From Halococcus thailandensis JCM 13552 (GTDB taxonomy: Archaea > Halobacteriota > Halobacteria > Halobacteriales > Halococcaceae), in the NCBI RefSeq assembly GCF_000336715.1, contig NZ_AOMF01000155.1:1-38910 (forward strand): a stretch of DNA of 38,910 nt, written 5' to 3'. Under the pieces are notes generated by a model that saw only the letters and a program-made list of their open reading frames with translations, did not search any database and was not told the DNA's origin. Shown piece after piece: positions 17,764-27,656 of the stretch. How positions within the stretch are numbered: the stretch's first letter is position 1; each line of letters opens with the position of its first letter. Position numbers and translations under genes: made by a program.

Positions 17764-17859
17764 ACTATCCTTCGAAGGAATGTATTACTGAGCGCACGAA
17801 CTGTACCCACAAATGACCAATGATCAATCGACCCGCACGAGCAAGAGAGGAGAGTTTGA

Positions 17860-20031
<2,172 letters not shown>

Positions 20032-20043
20032 CGGGAGTGGATC

Positions 20044-20883
20044 TTAGAGGTCGGTCCCCTCGAAACGGAGATAGCCCAGTACGAGCGGGACGACGATCCA
20101 GACCGCGAGGATCACGAACCCGAACCAGTCCTGGAGATAGAACGCGTCGGGGGTCGGCCCGGTGATGGCGAGCGTCGTCGGGTTCTGGGGGAGCAGCGAC
20201 CGTGCGGCGCTGCTGTACGCGCTGCCCGGAGGGAGGTTCTGCAGGAAGTAGTACCAGTCGCCGGGCGGCTGCTGGGGCAGGCTGAGCCCGTTCACGAGGT
20301 AGACGACCGCGATGAGCACCTGTTGCCAGAGGAACTCCAGGACGGCGAGCAGCGAGATGCCGCCGATGAGCGCGCGAAACGTCGAAGTCGTCGCCGAGGA
20401 GATCGCGACGCCGATCGCGATATAGGCCAGTCCAAGCAGGACGGTCACGAACGCGAACGCGAGATAGTTCACCGGCGTGAAACGACTCGACTGCCAGAAG
20501 ATCACCGCCGCGCCGACGGCGAACCCGACGATGATCGGGACGACGAGCACGCTCGTGCGGCCGAGCGTCTTCCCGAGCACGACGTCGAGCCGGGAGTGGG
20601 GCAGCGAGAGCAGCAGCTTGATGCGTCCGCTCTCGCGCTCGCCGGCGACGGCCTTGTAGCCGAGCGCCAGCCCGATGATCGGCACGAGCAGGCTCGCGGG
20701 CGTCAGCAGCGAGAAGATGAGCACCAGCGCCGTCGGATCGCCGCCACCCGGTGCTGGCTGGATGCGCGCGAAGAAATACGATGCGCCCGCGACGAACAGC
20801 ACGAACAGACCTGTCAGCCCGAGCAGCACCCGCGAGCGGATCGCGTCCTGAAAGTCCTTGCGCGCGACCGCGAGCGTGCTCAC
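20044..20883 (-). CDS. ABC-2 type transporter permease
   Basis: This 279-residue membrane protein has about six hydrophobic segments after a short cytoplasmic start (LAVARKDFQDAIRSR), which is the NosY/ABC-2 pattern. The GERESGRIKLLLSLPHSR loop between the second and third segments is diagnostic of this permease group. It starts with GTG, overlapping the stop of the ATPase gene (GTGA), so the two subunits are made together. The exported substrate is unknown; relatives handle copper-enzyme maturation or drugs. It converges on ligA with a 12-bp gap. Confidence 0.9.
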   Translation of the reverse strand: MSTLAVARKDFQDAIRSRVLLGLTGLFVLFVAGASYFFARIQPAPGGGDPTALVLIFSLLTPASLLVPIIGLALGYKAVAGERESGRIKLLLSLPHSRLDVVLGKTLGRTSVLVVPIIVGFAVGAAVIFWQSSRFTPVNYLAFAFVTVLLGLAYIAIGVAISSATTSTFRALIGGISLLAVLEFLWQQVLIAVVYLVNGLSLPQQPPGDWYYFLQNLPPGSAYSSAARSLLPQNPTTLAITGPTPDAFYLQDWFGFVILAVWIVVPLVLGYLRFEGTDL

Positions 20884-21833
20884 GCGCGGACCTCCGGCTC
20901 GCCGGTGGTGTAGCTCGCGAAGACCTCTTCGAGCGAGGCCCCCGTCGTGTCGAAATCGGCCACCGGCGCGCCGTTATCCTCGAGCGTCGACAACACCGTG
21001 GTCTTCGCGCCGTCCGCACAGTCGACGGTCAGTCGCTGTCCGTCCGCACGGACCGTCGAGACGCCGTCGAGCGCGCGGACCGCCGTCACCGCGTCGTCGG
21101 GCAGGCGCTCGACGTCGATCGTGAGCGTCGTCTCGCCGCCGGCGGCCTCGCGCAGCCCCTCGACGGTGTCCTCGGCGACGAGTTCGCCGTCCCGGAGGAT
21201 GCCGACCCGATCACAGACCGGTTCGACCTGCCCGAGGACGTGACTGGAGAAGAACACCGTCGCGCCGCGATCGCGCTCGGCACGGACGATGTCGCGCATC
21301 TCGCGCGCGCCGTTCGGATCGAGACCCGTCGAGGGTTCGTCGAGGATCAGCAGGTCAGGCTGGCCGACGAGCGCCATCCCGAGGACGAGGCGCTGGGCCA
21401 TCCCTTTCGAGTAGCCGCCGGCCTTCCGGTCGAGCGCGTCGGCGATCCCCACTCGTTCGGCGATTTCGGATGGGCTATCGGCGGCGTCCTTCGACTCGAT
21501 GGCGAAATCGAGATGCTGGCGGCCGGTCAGGCGGTCGTACGGCGAGAACCCCTCCGGAAGCACCCCGACGCGCTCGCGCACCTGCTGGCTCTCGGTGCGG
21601 GCGTCGAGATCGAGCACGCGCGCGCTCCCCGCCGTCGGCCGAACGAAATCGAGCAGCACGTTGATCGTCGTCGATTTCCCCGCCCCGTTCGGCCCGAGAA
21701 AGCCGTAGATGTCGCCCTCTCGGACCGTCAGGTCGAGATCCGAAAGCGCCTCGACGGGATCGCTCGATCGGCCCGGGAGCCCGAGCCCGCCGTCGTAGCG
21801 CTTGGTCACTCCATCGAGTTCGATGGCTGCCAT
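20880..21833 (-). CDS. ABC transporter ATP-binding protein
   Basis: This 317-residue ATPase energises the permease encoded next to it. Walker A is GPNGAGKS at 47-54, the signature reads YSKGM (the common variant in ABC-2 exporters), and Walker B plus D-loop is LLILDEPSTGLD. A C-terminal domain of about 90 residues follows the switch His (FSSHVLGQVE), as in the CcmA/NodI group. A TATA-like GCACATACTAC lies about 25 bp upstream, within a 427-bp gap shared with the next gene. Substrate is not predictable. Confidence 0.92.
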   Translation of the reverse strand: MAAIELDGVTKRYDGGLGLPGRSSDPVEALSDLDLTVREGDIYGFLGPNGAGKSTTINVLLDFVRPTAGSARVLDLDARTESQQVRERVGVLPEGFSPYDRLTGRQHLDFAIESKDAADSPSEIAERVGIADALDRKAGGYSKGMAQRLVLGMALVGQPDLLILDEPSTGLDPNGAREMRDIVRAERDRGATVFFSSHVLGQVEPVCDRVGILRDGELVAEDTVEGLREAAGGETTLTIDVERLPDDAVTAVRALDGVSTVRADGQRLTVDCADGAKTTVLSTLEDNGAPVADFDTTGASLEEVFASYTTGEPEVRA

Positions 21834-21954
21834 GTGGGGGTGTTTTCGACACCGTAGTATGTGCTTTCCCCTTCGTCGCGCTCAACGACGGATCCACACC
21901 GAGGGCGCCCGCCGGCCCTCGATTGACCACCGCGAGAAACGGCGATCGGGCGAG

Positions 21955-21997
21955 AAAAACAACGTAAAACCAACCGTTTCGGGTGTGAAACGGTTGG
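21955..21997 (-). terminator. Hairpin plus T-rich tract on the minus strand, no matching gene
   Basis: CCAACCGTTTC (21970-21980) and GAAACGGTTGG (21987-21997) form a perfect 11-bp stem with a 6-nt loop. Read on the minus strand the stem is followed by TTTTACGTTGTTTTT, the layout of an intrinsic terminator. No minus-strand gene lies upstream, so it may end an unannotated small RNA or antisense transcript, or the palindrome may be a protein-binding site. Confidence 0.45.
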
Positions 21998-22218
21998 ATA
22001 TCGGAATTGAAATCGTCGTTTCGTGCAGTACGTGGCGCTCGAAAAGGGACCGTTGGCCGCGGGCGACGGCGATCGGCTCGCGAGCCGGCTGGCGCGGGGC
22101 GCACGTGGCGGACAGTCGTCAGCCAAGCGTCAGACACGTGTTGTTCGAACATGAAGAAAAGCGCGTGAATCGGCTTCTCAGCGGCTGTAACGGTCCGCAA
22201 CAGTCGGAACAGGACGGG

Positions 22219-22227
22219 CTATTTATG
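22219..22227 (+). promoter_or_regulatory. TATA box for the Met-rich lipoprotein gene
   Basis: CTATTTATG lies about 38 bp before the ATG at 22261, predicting a leader of about 12 nt. Confidence 0.6.
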
Positions 22228-22260
22228 TGGTCGAGGCTGCTGGTGTCGAGTGCAGAACGC

Positions 22261-22623
22261 ATGACAAGCAAACCATTCGACGCGCTCGGGGAGCGGCTCC
22301 CCTCACGGCGCGTTCTGGCGGTCGGTCTCGTTGCCGCGCTGCTCGTCTTCGCTGGCTGTATGGGCGGCGGTGGCGGTAACAACAGTAGCGAAGGAACGAC
22401 TGCGATGGACGGCGGTGCTGCCGAGGAAACCACCATGATGGAAGACGGCGGCATGGCCGAAGAGACGACGATGATGGAAGACGGTGAGGAGACCATGATG
22501 GAAGACGGCGAAGAGACGACCATGATGGGCGAGGAAGAGACCATGATGGAAGGTACCGACATGGGTACGGAGATGGAAGGTACCGAGACGATGGGCAACA
22601 CGACGACCGAAGCTGCGGCCTAA
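22261..22623 (+). CDS. Methionine/acid-rich repeat lipoprotein
   Basis: This 120-residue protein has a basic start (RLPSRR), a hydrophobic stretch and a lipobox ending at Cys33 (LLVFAGC), so it should be exported and lipid-anchored. The mature part (about 87 residues) has no recognisable fold. It consists of a Gly/Asn linker and about five imperfect repeats of the form EETTMMEDG, with 16 Met plus many Glu and Thr. Met pairs beside acidic residues could bind soft metals such as Cu(I), or act as an oxidation sink; neither is shown. It has its own promoter and a hairpin/T-run terminator, so it is a single-gene unit. Confidence 0.8.
   Translation: MTSKPFDALGERLPSRRVLAVGLVAALLVFAGCMGGGGGNNSSEGTTAMDGGAAEETTMMEDGGMAEETTMMEDGEETMMEDGEETTMMGEEETMMEGTDMGTEMEGTETMGNTTTEAAA
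22420..22555 (+). repeat. Tandem degenerate repeat encoding EE(T)TMMEDG units
   Basis: About five imperfect copies of a 24-36 bp unit centred on the core ACCATGATGGAAGACGG, for example at about 22420-22450, 22456-22486 and 22487-22510. The repeat stays in frame and changes length by whole codons, which suggests growth and loss by slippage or recombination. Confidence 0.75.
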
Positions 22624-22655
22624 ATTCGGTCCCCAGCCCTCTCAAAACCGATACG

Positions 22656-22683
22656 CGGTCGGTGCTGCCGACCGTTCGTTTTT
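22656..22683 (+). terminator. Hairpin and T-run after the lipoprotein gene
   Basis: CGGTCGG (22656-22662) and CCGACCG (22668-22674) form a perfect 7-bp stem with a 5-nt loop, followed by TTCG and a run of five T (22679-22683). Confidence 0.65.
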
Positions 22684-22795
22684 ATCGACCACATTCGTCG
22701 ATAGCGATATCGCCGTGCTGATGGCGCTGTGTCGGTCCGACAGCCGATAGGAGAGATCGATCGGGCGGGATATGTGCAGCTACCGACTGACCGAC

Positions 22796-22806
22796 AGTAT
22801 AATACC
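22796..22806 (+). promoter_or_regulatory. TATA box for the membrane-spanning regulator gene
   Basis: AGTATAATACC lies about 32 bp before the ATG at 22833, consistent with a leader of only a few bases. Confidence 0.6.
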
Positions 22807-22832
22807 GAGCGCACGCAGAAGATAGGCGAAGG

Positions 22833-24002
22833 ATGAGCGACGGCGTGCGTATCTTGGCAGGAGTGCTCTGTCTGGTGGTACTCGCCAGCGCCGCCGTCCC
22901 GGCCGTCGCGCAGTCGAACGACGGCATCGGCACGATCGAGGTCTCGGGCAGCGGCGTCATCACCAACGATCCCGCAAACAGCTCGACGTATCTCTGGAGC
23001 GACGAGTCGCTCAACGTCAGCGTCGGCTTCGCCGACCAACCGGACGCCCGTAACTACCGCGTCTGTCTCGGTGCCGATCGGAAGGGAGCGACGCGAACGC
23101 TCGACTGTGGGCTCGAAGCGCTGCCGAACGGCACCAACGGCACCGCCGAGTTCACCAACGTCACGTGGCCGCAGAACGCCACCGGCGAGCAGAGACTCGC
23201 CGTCGAGCTCCAGAAGCTCTCGAACGCGAGCAACGCGACGGTGCTCGACCGCACGACCGTCCCCGTGACGGTGCTCCGTCGACAGGGTGACTTCGACGGC
23301 GACGGGTTGACGAACGCCCGCGAGGTCGAGGCGGGCTACAACGTCTCGAACCCGGACATGGATGCCGACGGACTGACCGACGGCGCGGAGGTCAACCAGT
23401 ACGGCTCCGACCCGCAGGACCCCGACAGCGACGGTGACGGCATCCGCGACGGGATCGAAGTCCAGCGCGGCACCGATCCGACCGCGAGCGACACCGACGG
23501 CGACGGGCTCGACGACGATCTCGAAGCGATGCTCGGAACGAACCCGACCAACGATCTGACACCGATCTGGCTCGTCGTCGGCGCGCTCCTCGTCGTCGCC
23601 GTCGTCGTGGCCGTCGCCGCGTTCGTCCGTCGTCGGTGGCGCGAACGCGACGGCAGCCTGCTACAGCTGGGCTCGGATTCGGATGAGCCGGCGACCGAGC
23701 CGGCGGACGATGGGGATGCAGCCACCGATACGGAGCCCACGACCGAGATCGCCGAGCCGATGCCGATGACCGACGAGGACCGCGTACTGGCGCTGCTGCG
23801 CGATCATGGCGGGCGGATGAAACAGTCACAGATCGTCGAGCGAACCGAGTGGTCGAAGGCGAAGGTGAGCCGACTGCTCTCGTCGATGAACGAGGACGGC
23901 AGCGTCGAGAAGCTCTCGATCGGGCGCGAGAACATCATCAGCCTCGATGGCCACGGCCCGGAGGCCGCGCGCTCGCCACACGAGGAGAACCCGTCCGACT
24001 GA
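22833..24002 (+). CDS. Membrane-anchored winged-helix protein with extracellular calcium-type repeats
   Basis: This 389-residue protein spans the membrane once. A signal peptide (1-26, ending AVAQS) precedes an exterior domain with nine N-glycosylation sequons (for example N61, N99, N102, N109, N170) and two Cys (78 and 92). Residues 153-240 hold four Asp-rich repeats of the type DSDGDGIRDG, as in thrombospondin type 3 calcium-binding repeats. A transmembrane segment (244-265) ends in RRRWRER. An acidic linker leads to a cytoplasmic winged helix (314-372: EDRVLALLRDHGGRMKQSQI, WSKAKVSRLLSSM). This layout suggests a one-piece sensor-regulator that responds outside and binds DNA inside. Function is inferred from domains only. 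Confidence 0.85.
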   Translation: MSDGVRILAGVLCLVVLASAAVPAVAQSNDGIGTIEVSGSGVITNDPANSSTYLWSDESLNVSVGFADQPDARNYRVCLGADRKGATRTLDCGLEALPNGTNGTAEFTNVTWPQNATGEQRLAVELQKLSNASNATVLDRTTVPVTVLRRQGDFDGDGLTNAREVEAGYNVSNPDMDADGLTDGAEVNQYGSDPQDPDSDGDGIRDGIEVQRGTDPTASDTDGDGLDDDLEAMLGTNPTNDLTPIWLVVGALLVVAVVVAVAAFVRRRWRERDGSLLQLGSDSDEPATEPADDGDAATDTEPTTEIAEPMPMTDEDRVLALLRDHGGRMKQSQIVERTEWSKAKVSRLLSSMNEDGSVEKLSIGRENIISLDGHGPEAARSPHEENPSD

Positions 24003-24105
24003 TCGTCGATCGGACGTATCGTGATCGCTGGAGCCGTGAACGCGATCGGCGCGTGCAATGGCTCTGATCGACAGTATCAAACACCTCGCGTGCCTTCAGT
24101 AGCTG

Positions 24106-25842
24106 ATGGACGCAGCGCACGTCCGTGAGCACGCCGGCGAGCTCCCACGCGAACCTGGCGTCTATCAGTTCCAGGAGGGTGAGACGACGCTCTACGTCGG
24201 CAAGGCCGTCGATATCCGCGATCGGGTGCGCTCGTACGCCGACCCGCGCTCGCGGCGCATCGCGAGGATGGTCGAGCGCGCCGAGGAGATCGAATGTGCG
24301 GTCACTGACACCGAGACGCAGGCACTCCTGCTCGAAGCGAACCTGATCAAACGCCATCAGCCGCGCTACAACGTCCGTCTGAAGGACGACAAGTCCTATC
24401 CGCTCGTCCAGCTCACCGATCACGAGTTCCCGCGCATCGAGATCACGCGCGACCCCAACCCCGGGGCGGTGGCGTTCGGACCCTACACCGAGCGCGGGCG
24501 CGTCGAGACCGTCGTGAAGGCGCTCCGGGAGACCTACGGCGTGCGGGGCTGTTCCGATCACAAGTTTTCCGGGCGCGATCGACCCTGTCTCGATCACGAT
24601 CTCGGGCTCTGCACCGCGCCGTGTACCGGCGAGATCGGTGGAGAGGAGTACATCGCCGACGTCGAGTCCGTCGAGCGCTTTTTCGAGGGGAGTCCAGGGC
24701 TGCTCGCCGACCCGTTGCGCCGTGAGATGGAGCGGGCCACGGCGGAGCAGAACTTCGAGCGGGCCGCGAACCTGCGCGACAAGCTCCAGGTCGTGGAGTC
24801 GTTCCACGAGGGTGGCGGCGAGGCCGTGTCGGCCCCCACCAGCGAGGAGTGGGTCGACGTACTCGGTGCGGTCGTCGAAGGCGAGCGCGCGACGGTCGCC
24901 AAATTACACAGCGAGGGCGGCCAGCTCGTCGAGCGCGACCGCCACACGCTCTCGGTGCCCGACGACGGCGAGGAGGGAGTGGGGAGCGTGCTCGCGGCGT
25001 TCATCGTCCAGTATTACGCCGAGCGCTCGCTGCCCGACGCACTGCTGCTCTCCGAACGGTTCACCGACGACGAACTCGACGACTGGCTCGACGGCGAGGG
25101 CGTCGCGGTGCGCGTCCCCGGTGCGGGACGCGAAGCGACTCTCGTGGAGCTGGCGCTCAAGAACGCCCGTCGCGGACGCGGAAAGGCCGACGGGACGGCG
25201 GCGCTCGCCGACCGCCTCGGCATCGAGCGCACGAACAGGATCGAGGGGTTCGACGTGAGCCACGCGCAGGGCCGGGCCGCCGTCGGCAGCGACGTGACGT
25301 TCGTCGACGGCAGTCCCGAGAAATCCGACTATCGACGGAAGAAACTCGACGACGAGAACGACGACTACGCCAACATGCACGCGCTCGTGGCATGGCGCGC
25401 ACGCAGAGCGGTCGAGGGTCGAGATGACAGGCCGGATCCCGACTTACTGCTCATCGACGGCGGCGAGGGGCAGTTGACCGCCGCACGCGATGCGCTCTCC
25501 GAAGTCGGCTGGGACGTCCCCGCGATCGGGCTGGCGAAGGCCGAAGAGCGCGTCGTCACCCCCGATGGGAGTTTCGCGTGGCCCGACGACGCGCCCGAGC
25601 GCCACCTGCTCCAGCGCGTTCGCGACGAGTCCCATCGGTTCGCGGTCCAGTACCACCAGACGCTGCGCGACGACGTCTCGACCGTTCTCGACGACGTTCC
25701 CGGTATCGGTCCCCAGACCAGAAAGCGCCTGCTCCGGCGCTTCGGCAGCGTCGACGGGGTGCGCGCGGCCTCGCCCGACGAACTCCAGTCGGTCTCCGGA
25801 GTGGGCGAGAAGACCGCCACGACGATCCAGGGGCGGCTCTGA
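24106..25842 (+). CDS. uvrC: Excinuclease ABC subunit C
   Basis: This 578-residue nuclease makes both incisions in UvrABC nucleotide excision repair. The N-terminal GIY-YIG domain (about 13-95) shows PGVYQF and [13 protein letters not shown] with Arg and Glu catalytic positions. A Cys cluster ([19 protein letters not shown]) follows near 150-170, then the UVR motif that contacts UvrB ([18 protein letters not shown], about 209-226), the RNase H-like domain ([19 protein letters not shown]) and tandem helix-hairpin-helix motifs at the end ([22 protein letters not shown]). A TATA-like AGTATCAA is about 29 bp upstream. uvrB lies 5 kb downstream; uvrA is not in the window. Confidence 0.96.
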   Translation: MDAAHVREHAGELPREPGVYQFQEGETTLYVGKAVDIRDRVRSYADPRSRRIARMVERAEEIECAVTDTETQALLLEANLIKRHQPRYNVRLKDDKSYPLVQLTDHEFPRIEITRDPNPGAVAFGPYTERGRVETVVKALRETYGVRGCSDHKFSGRDRPCLDHDLGLCTAPCTGEIGGEEYIADVESVERFFEGSPGLLADPLRREMERATAEQNFERAANLRDKLQVVESFHEGGGEAVSAPTSEEWVDVLGAVVEGERATVAKLHSEGGQLVERDRHTLSVPDDGEEGVGSVLAAFIVQYYAERSLPDALLLSERFTDDELDDWLDGEGVAVRVPGAGREATLVELALKNARRGRGKADGTAALADRLGIERTNRIEGFDVSHAQGRAAVGSDVTFVDGSPEKSDYRRKKLDDENDDYANMHALVAWRARRAVEGRDDRPDPDLLLIDGGEGQLTAARDALSEVGWDVPAIGLAKAEERVVTPDGSFAWPDDAPERHLLQRVRDESHRFAVQYHQTLRDDVSTVLDDVPGIGPQTRKRLLRRFGSVDGVRAASPDELQSVSGVGEKTATTIQGRL

Positions 25843-25880
25843 GTTCGCGGCGCTGGACCGTTCGCGGATGGAATACCACG

Positions 25881-26102
25881 TCACCGGAACTCCCGACGGT
25901 AGAGCCGCCCGAGCGTGATGACGGCGATGCCGACACAGACCAGTCCGGCCAGAAAGCCGATCGTGGGGCCAAGAGTCACGCCGGCACCGATGAGTGCGAC
26001 GAGAAAGACGAGCAGGTCGAGCTGCGAACGAGTCTCGAACGCGAATCCGGACGTGCGTTCGGTTTCCGGCGAGGACGGATCCTCCGTGATTGCAGAATTC
26101 AC
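25881..26102 (-). CDS. Small membrane protein with two hydrophobic helices
   Basis: The convincing part is the C-terminus, with two adjacent membrane helices (LDLLVFLVALIGAGVTLG and IGFLAGLVCVGIAVITLG) ending in a basic RLYRREFR tail. The start is uncertain: the GTG at 26102 gives about 73 residues with an acidic soluble N-terminus (EDPSSPETERT), while the frame stays open to an ATG at 26186 inside the thioesterase end. Minus-strand AT runs near 26116-26131 could be the promoter. It converges on uvrC. The family is not recognised. Confidence 0.6.
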   Translation of the reverse strand: MNSAITEDPSSPETERTSGFAFETRSQLDLLVFLVALIGAGVTLGPTIGFLAGLVCVGIAVITLGRLYRREFR

Positions 26103-26142
26103 CTTCCGTACTGAGCTAAAACTCCGTTTTCGGCGGGACGAC

Positions 26143-26664
26143 CTATCCTGTCCGTTTGTGGTGCTCCCGGCGCTGTTCCAGAGCACGCTCGCGGAGCGCG
26201 TGCTGGTGACCGCTCGCGCAGGCGAGGTCGGGCACCGGTCGCGTGCCGTGCGAACCGTCGACGGCGACGAACGTGAAGAACGAGGTCGTCGTCTCGCGGC
26301 GTTCGTCGGCCGCCGGGCGTTCGGCCGTGACGGTGACTTTCACGTCCATGCTCGTCCGTCCCGTCGCGAAGACGTAGCCCGAGAGCGTGACGATCTCGCC
26401 CTGCTCGATCGGTGCGAGGAACTCGACGCCCTCCATCGCGGCGGTGACGGTCAGCCCGCCCGAGAACCGCCGCGAGGCGATCGCCGCGCAGATATCCATC
26501 CAGTGGAGCATCCGGCCGCCGAGCGCGCGCCCGAGGTTGTTGGTGTCGGTCGGCATCAGGATCTCGCTCGTCTCCGTGTACGATGCGCCGAGGGTTGCCT
26601 CGCCAGCGTCAGCCGGACCATCGGCGGTCGGATCGGCCGCGGCGTTCGCTTCGGCCACGCTCAC
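26143..26664 (-). CDS. Acyl-CoA thioesterase (hotdog fold)
   Basis: This 173-residue protein is a single hotdog domain. The LMPTDTNNLGRALGGRMLHW segment (MDIC follows) is the hallmark of YciA/BACH-type acyl-CoA thioesterases, with the central helix and the Asn/Asp acid motif. The second half carries VTLSGYVFATGRTSMDVKV, typical of the beta-sheet. It starts at a GTG overlapping the nrdB stop (GTGA), so its translation is coupled to ribonucleotide reductase. The basic C-terminal tail (REHHKRTG) is unusual in this acidic proteome. The acyl substrate is unknown. Confidence 0.87.
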   Translation of the reverse strand: MSVAEANAAADPTADGPADAGEATLGASYTETSEILMPTDTNNLGRALGGRMLHWMDICAAIASRRFSGGLTVTAAMEGVEFLAPIEQGEIVTLSGYVFATGRTSMDVKVTVTAERPAADERRETTTSFFTFVAVDGSHGTRPVPDLACASGHQHALRERALEQRREHHKRTG

Positions 26665-27656
26665 CACTCCAGCGAGCCGCCGGTGCGGTACTCCGTCACC
26701 TGGGTCTCGAAGAAGTTCTTCTCCTTGTTGAGATCGGCGGCTGCCGAGAGCCACGGGAACGGGTTGTCGGTCCCGTACTCGGGGTCGAGATCGAGCTGGC
26801 CGAGCCGGCGGTCGGCGACGTACTCGACGTAGTCGGCGAACTGGTCGGGACCCATCCCGAGGATCTCGTCGGGACAGGCCTCGCGGGCGTACCGGCGTTC
26901 GAGATCGACCGCCTCGGTGACGAGATCGCGGACCTCCCGCCCGAAGTCGGCGGTCCACGCGCCGGTCTCGGTGCGGATGGCGTCGATGAGATCGACGCCG
27001 AAGCCCAGATGGAGCGACTCGTCGCGCATGATATACTCGAACTGCTGGCCGACACCGGTCATCTTCCCCTGGCGTTTGAGCCCGAGCATCATCGCGAAGC
27101 CGGCGTAGAAGAAGATCCCCTCCATGATGACGTAGAAGCCGATCAGGTCGCGCATGAACGCTCGAACGTCCTCCTGACTCCGGATCTCGAAGTCGTCGCG
27201 ATCGATCACTCTGGTGAGATCGACCACGAACTCGTCTTTCTCCTCGATAGCGGGGATGCGGTCGTACATCCCGTAGAGATAGTCCGGATCGAAGCCCAGA
27301 CTATCACAGCAGTAGATGAACGTGTCCGTGTGGACGGCCTCCTCGTATGCCTGGCGGAGGAGATACTGGCGACACTCGGGGGCGGTGACGTGATCGTACA
27401 CCGCGAGCACGATGTTGTTCGCGGTCAGCGATTCGGCGGTCGAGAAGAAGCCGAGGTTCCACTCAACGAGCTGGCGTTCGGCGTCGCTGAGTTCGCCCTC
27501 GTTCCATTGGCGGACGTCCTCACCCATCGGGATCTCCTCGGGCGTCCAGTTGTTCGCCACGCCGTCGCGGTAGTATTCGCGTGCCCACTCGTAGTCGATC
27601 GGCAGGATCTTGTTCGGGTCGTGTCCGTCGGCGTCGGTGGTGTACGTGATCGGCAT
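26661..27656 (-). CDS. nrdB: Ribonucleotide reductase small subunit, class Ic type
   Basis: This 331-residue ferritin-like subunit holds the dinuclear metal centre that starts the radical reaction. All six ligands are visible: Glu75 (STAESLT), Glu106 and His109 (YEEAVHT), Glu179 (IMEGIFF), Glu213 and His216 (RDESLHLG). Their spacing matches Chlamydia trachomatis R2. The position of the radical tyrosine (His ligand +4) is Phe113, and the first ligand is Glu instead of Asp. Both features define class Ic enzymes, which use a Mn/Fe cofactor in place of a tyrosyl radical. The gene overlaps the nrdA stop (TAATG) and the thioesterase start. Confidence 0.96.
   Translation of the reverse strand: MPITYTTDADGHDPNKILPIDYEWAREYYRDGVANNWTPEEIPMGEDVRQWNEGELSDAERQLVEWNLGFFSTAESLTANNIVLAVYDHVTAPECRQYLLRQAYEEAVHTDTFIYCCDSLGFDPDYLYGMYDRIPAIEEKDEFVVDLTRVIDRDDFEIRSQEDVRAFMRDLIGFYVIMEGIFFYAGFAMMLGLKRQGKMTGVGQQFEYIMRDESLHLGFGVDLIDAIRTETGAWTADFGREVRDLVTEAVDLERRYAREACPDEILGMGPDQFADYVEYVADRRLGQLDLDPEYGTDNPFPWLSAAADLNKEKNFFETQVTEYRTGGSLEW

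Larger units (their letters stand above)
21834..22260. other. 427-bp intergenic region between divergent genes
   Basis: No convincing coding frame is present. Contents from left to right are the ABC-operon promoter (about 21854-21862), an A-rich tract (21954-21969), a perfect 11-bp hairpin (21970-21997), about 200 bp without clear features, and the promoter of the lipoprotein gene (22219-22227). Confidence 0.6.

Noticed and set aside
17768-17779. 12-bp palindrome TCCTTCGAAGGA after the monooxygenase gene as a terminator or binding site
   Set aside because: It has no loop and no following T-run, and no partner site was found; too little to call.
22119-22601. Minus-strand frame antisense to the lipoprotein, rich in Ser, Val and Ile
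   Set aside because: It is the complement of the MMEDG repeats; the lipobox, promoter and terminator all support the plus strand.
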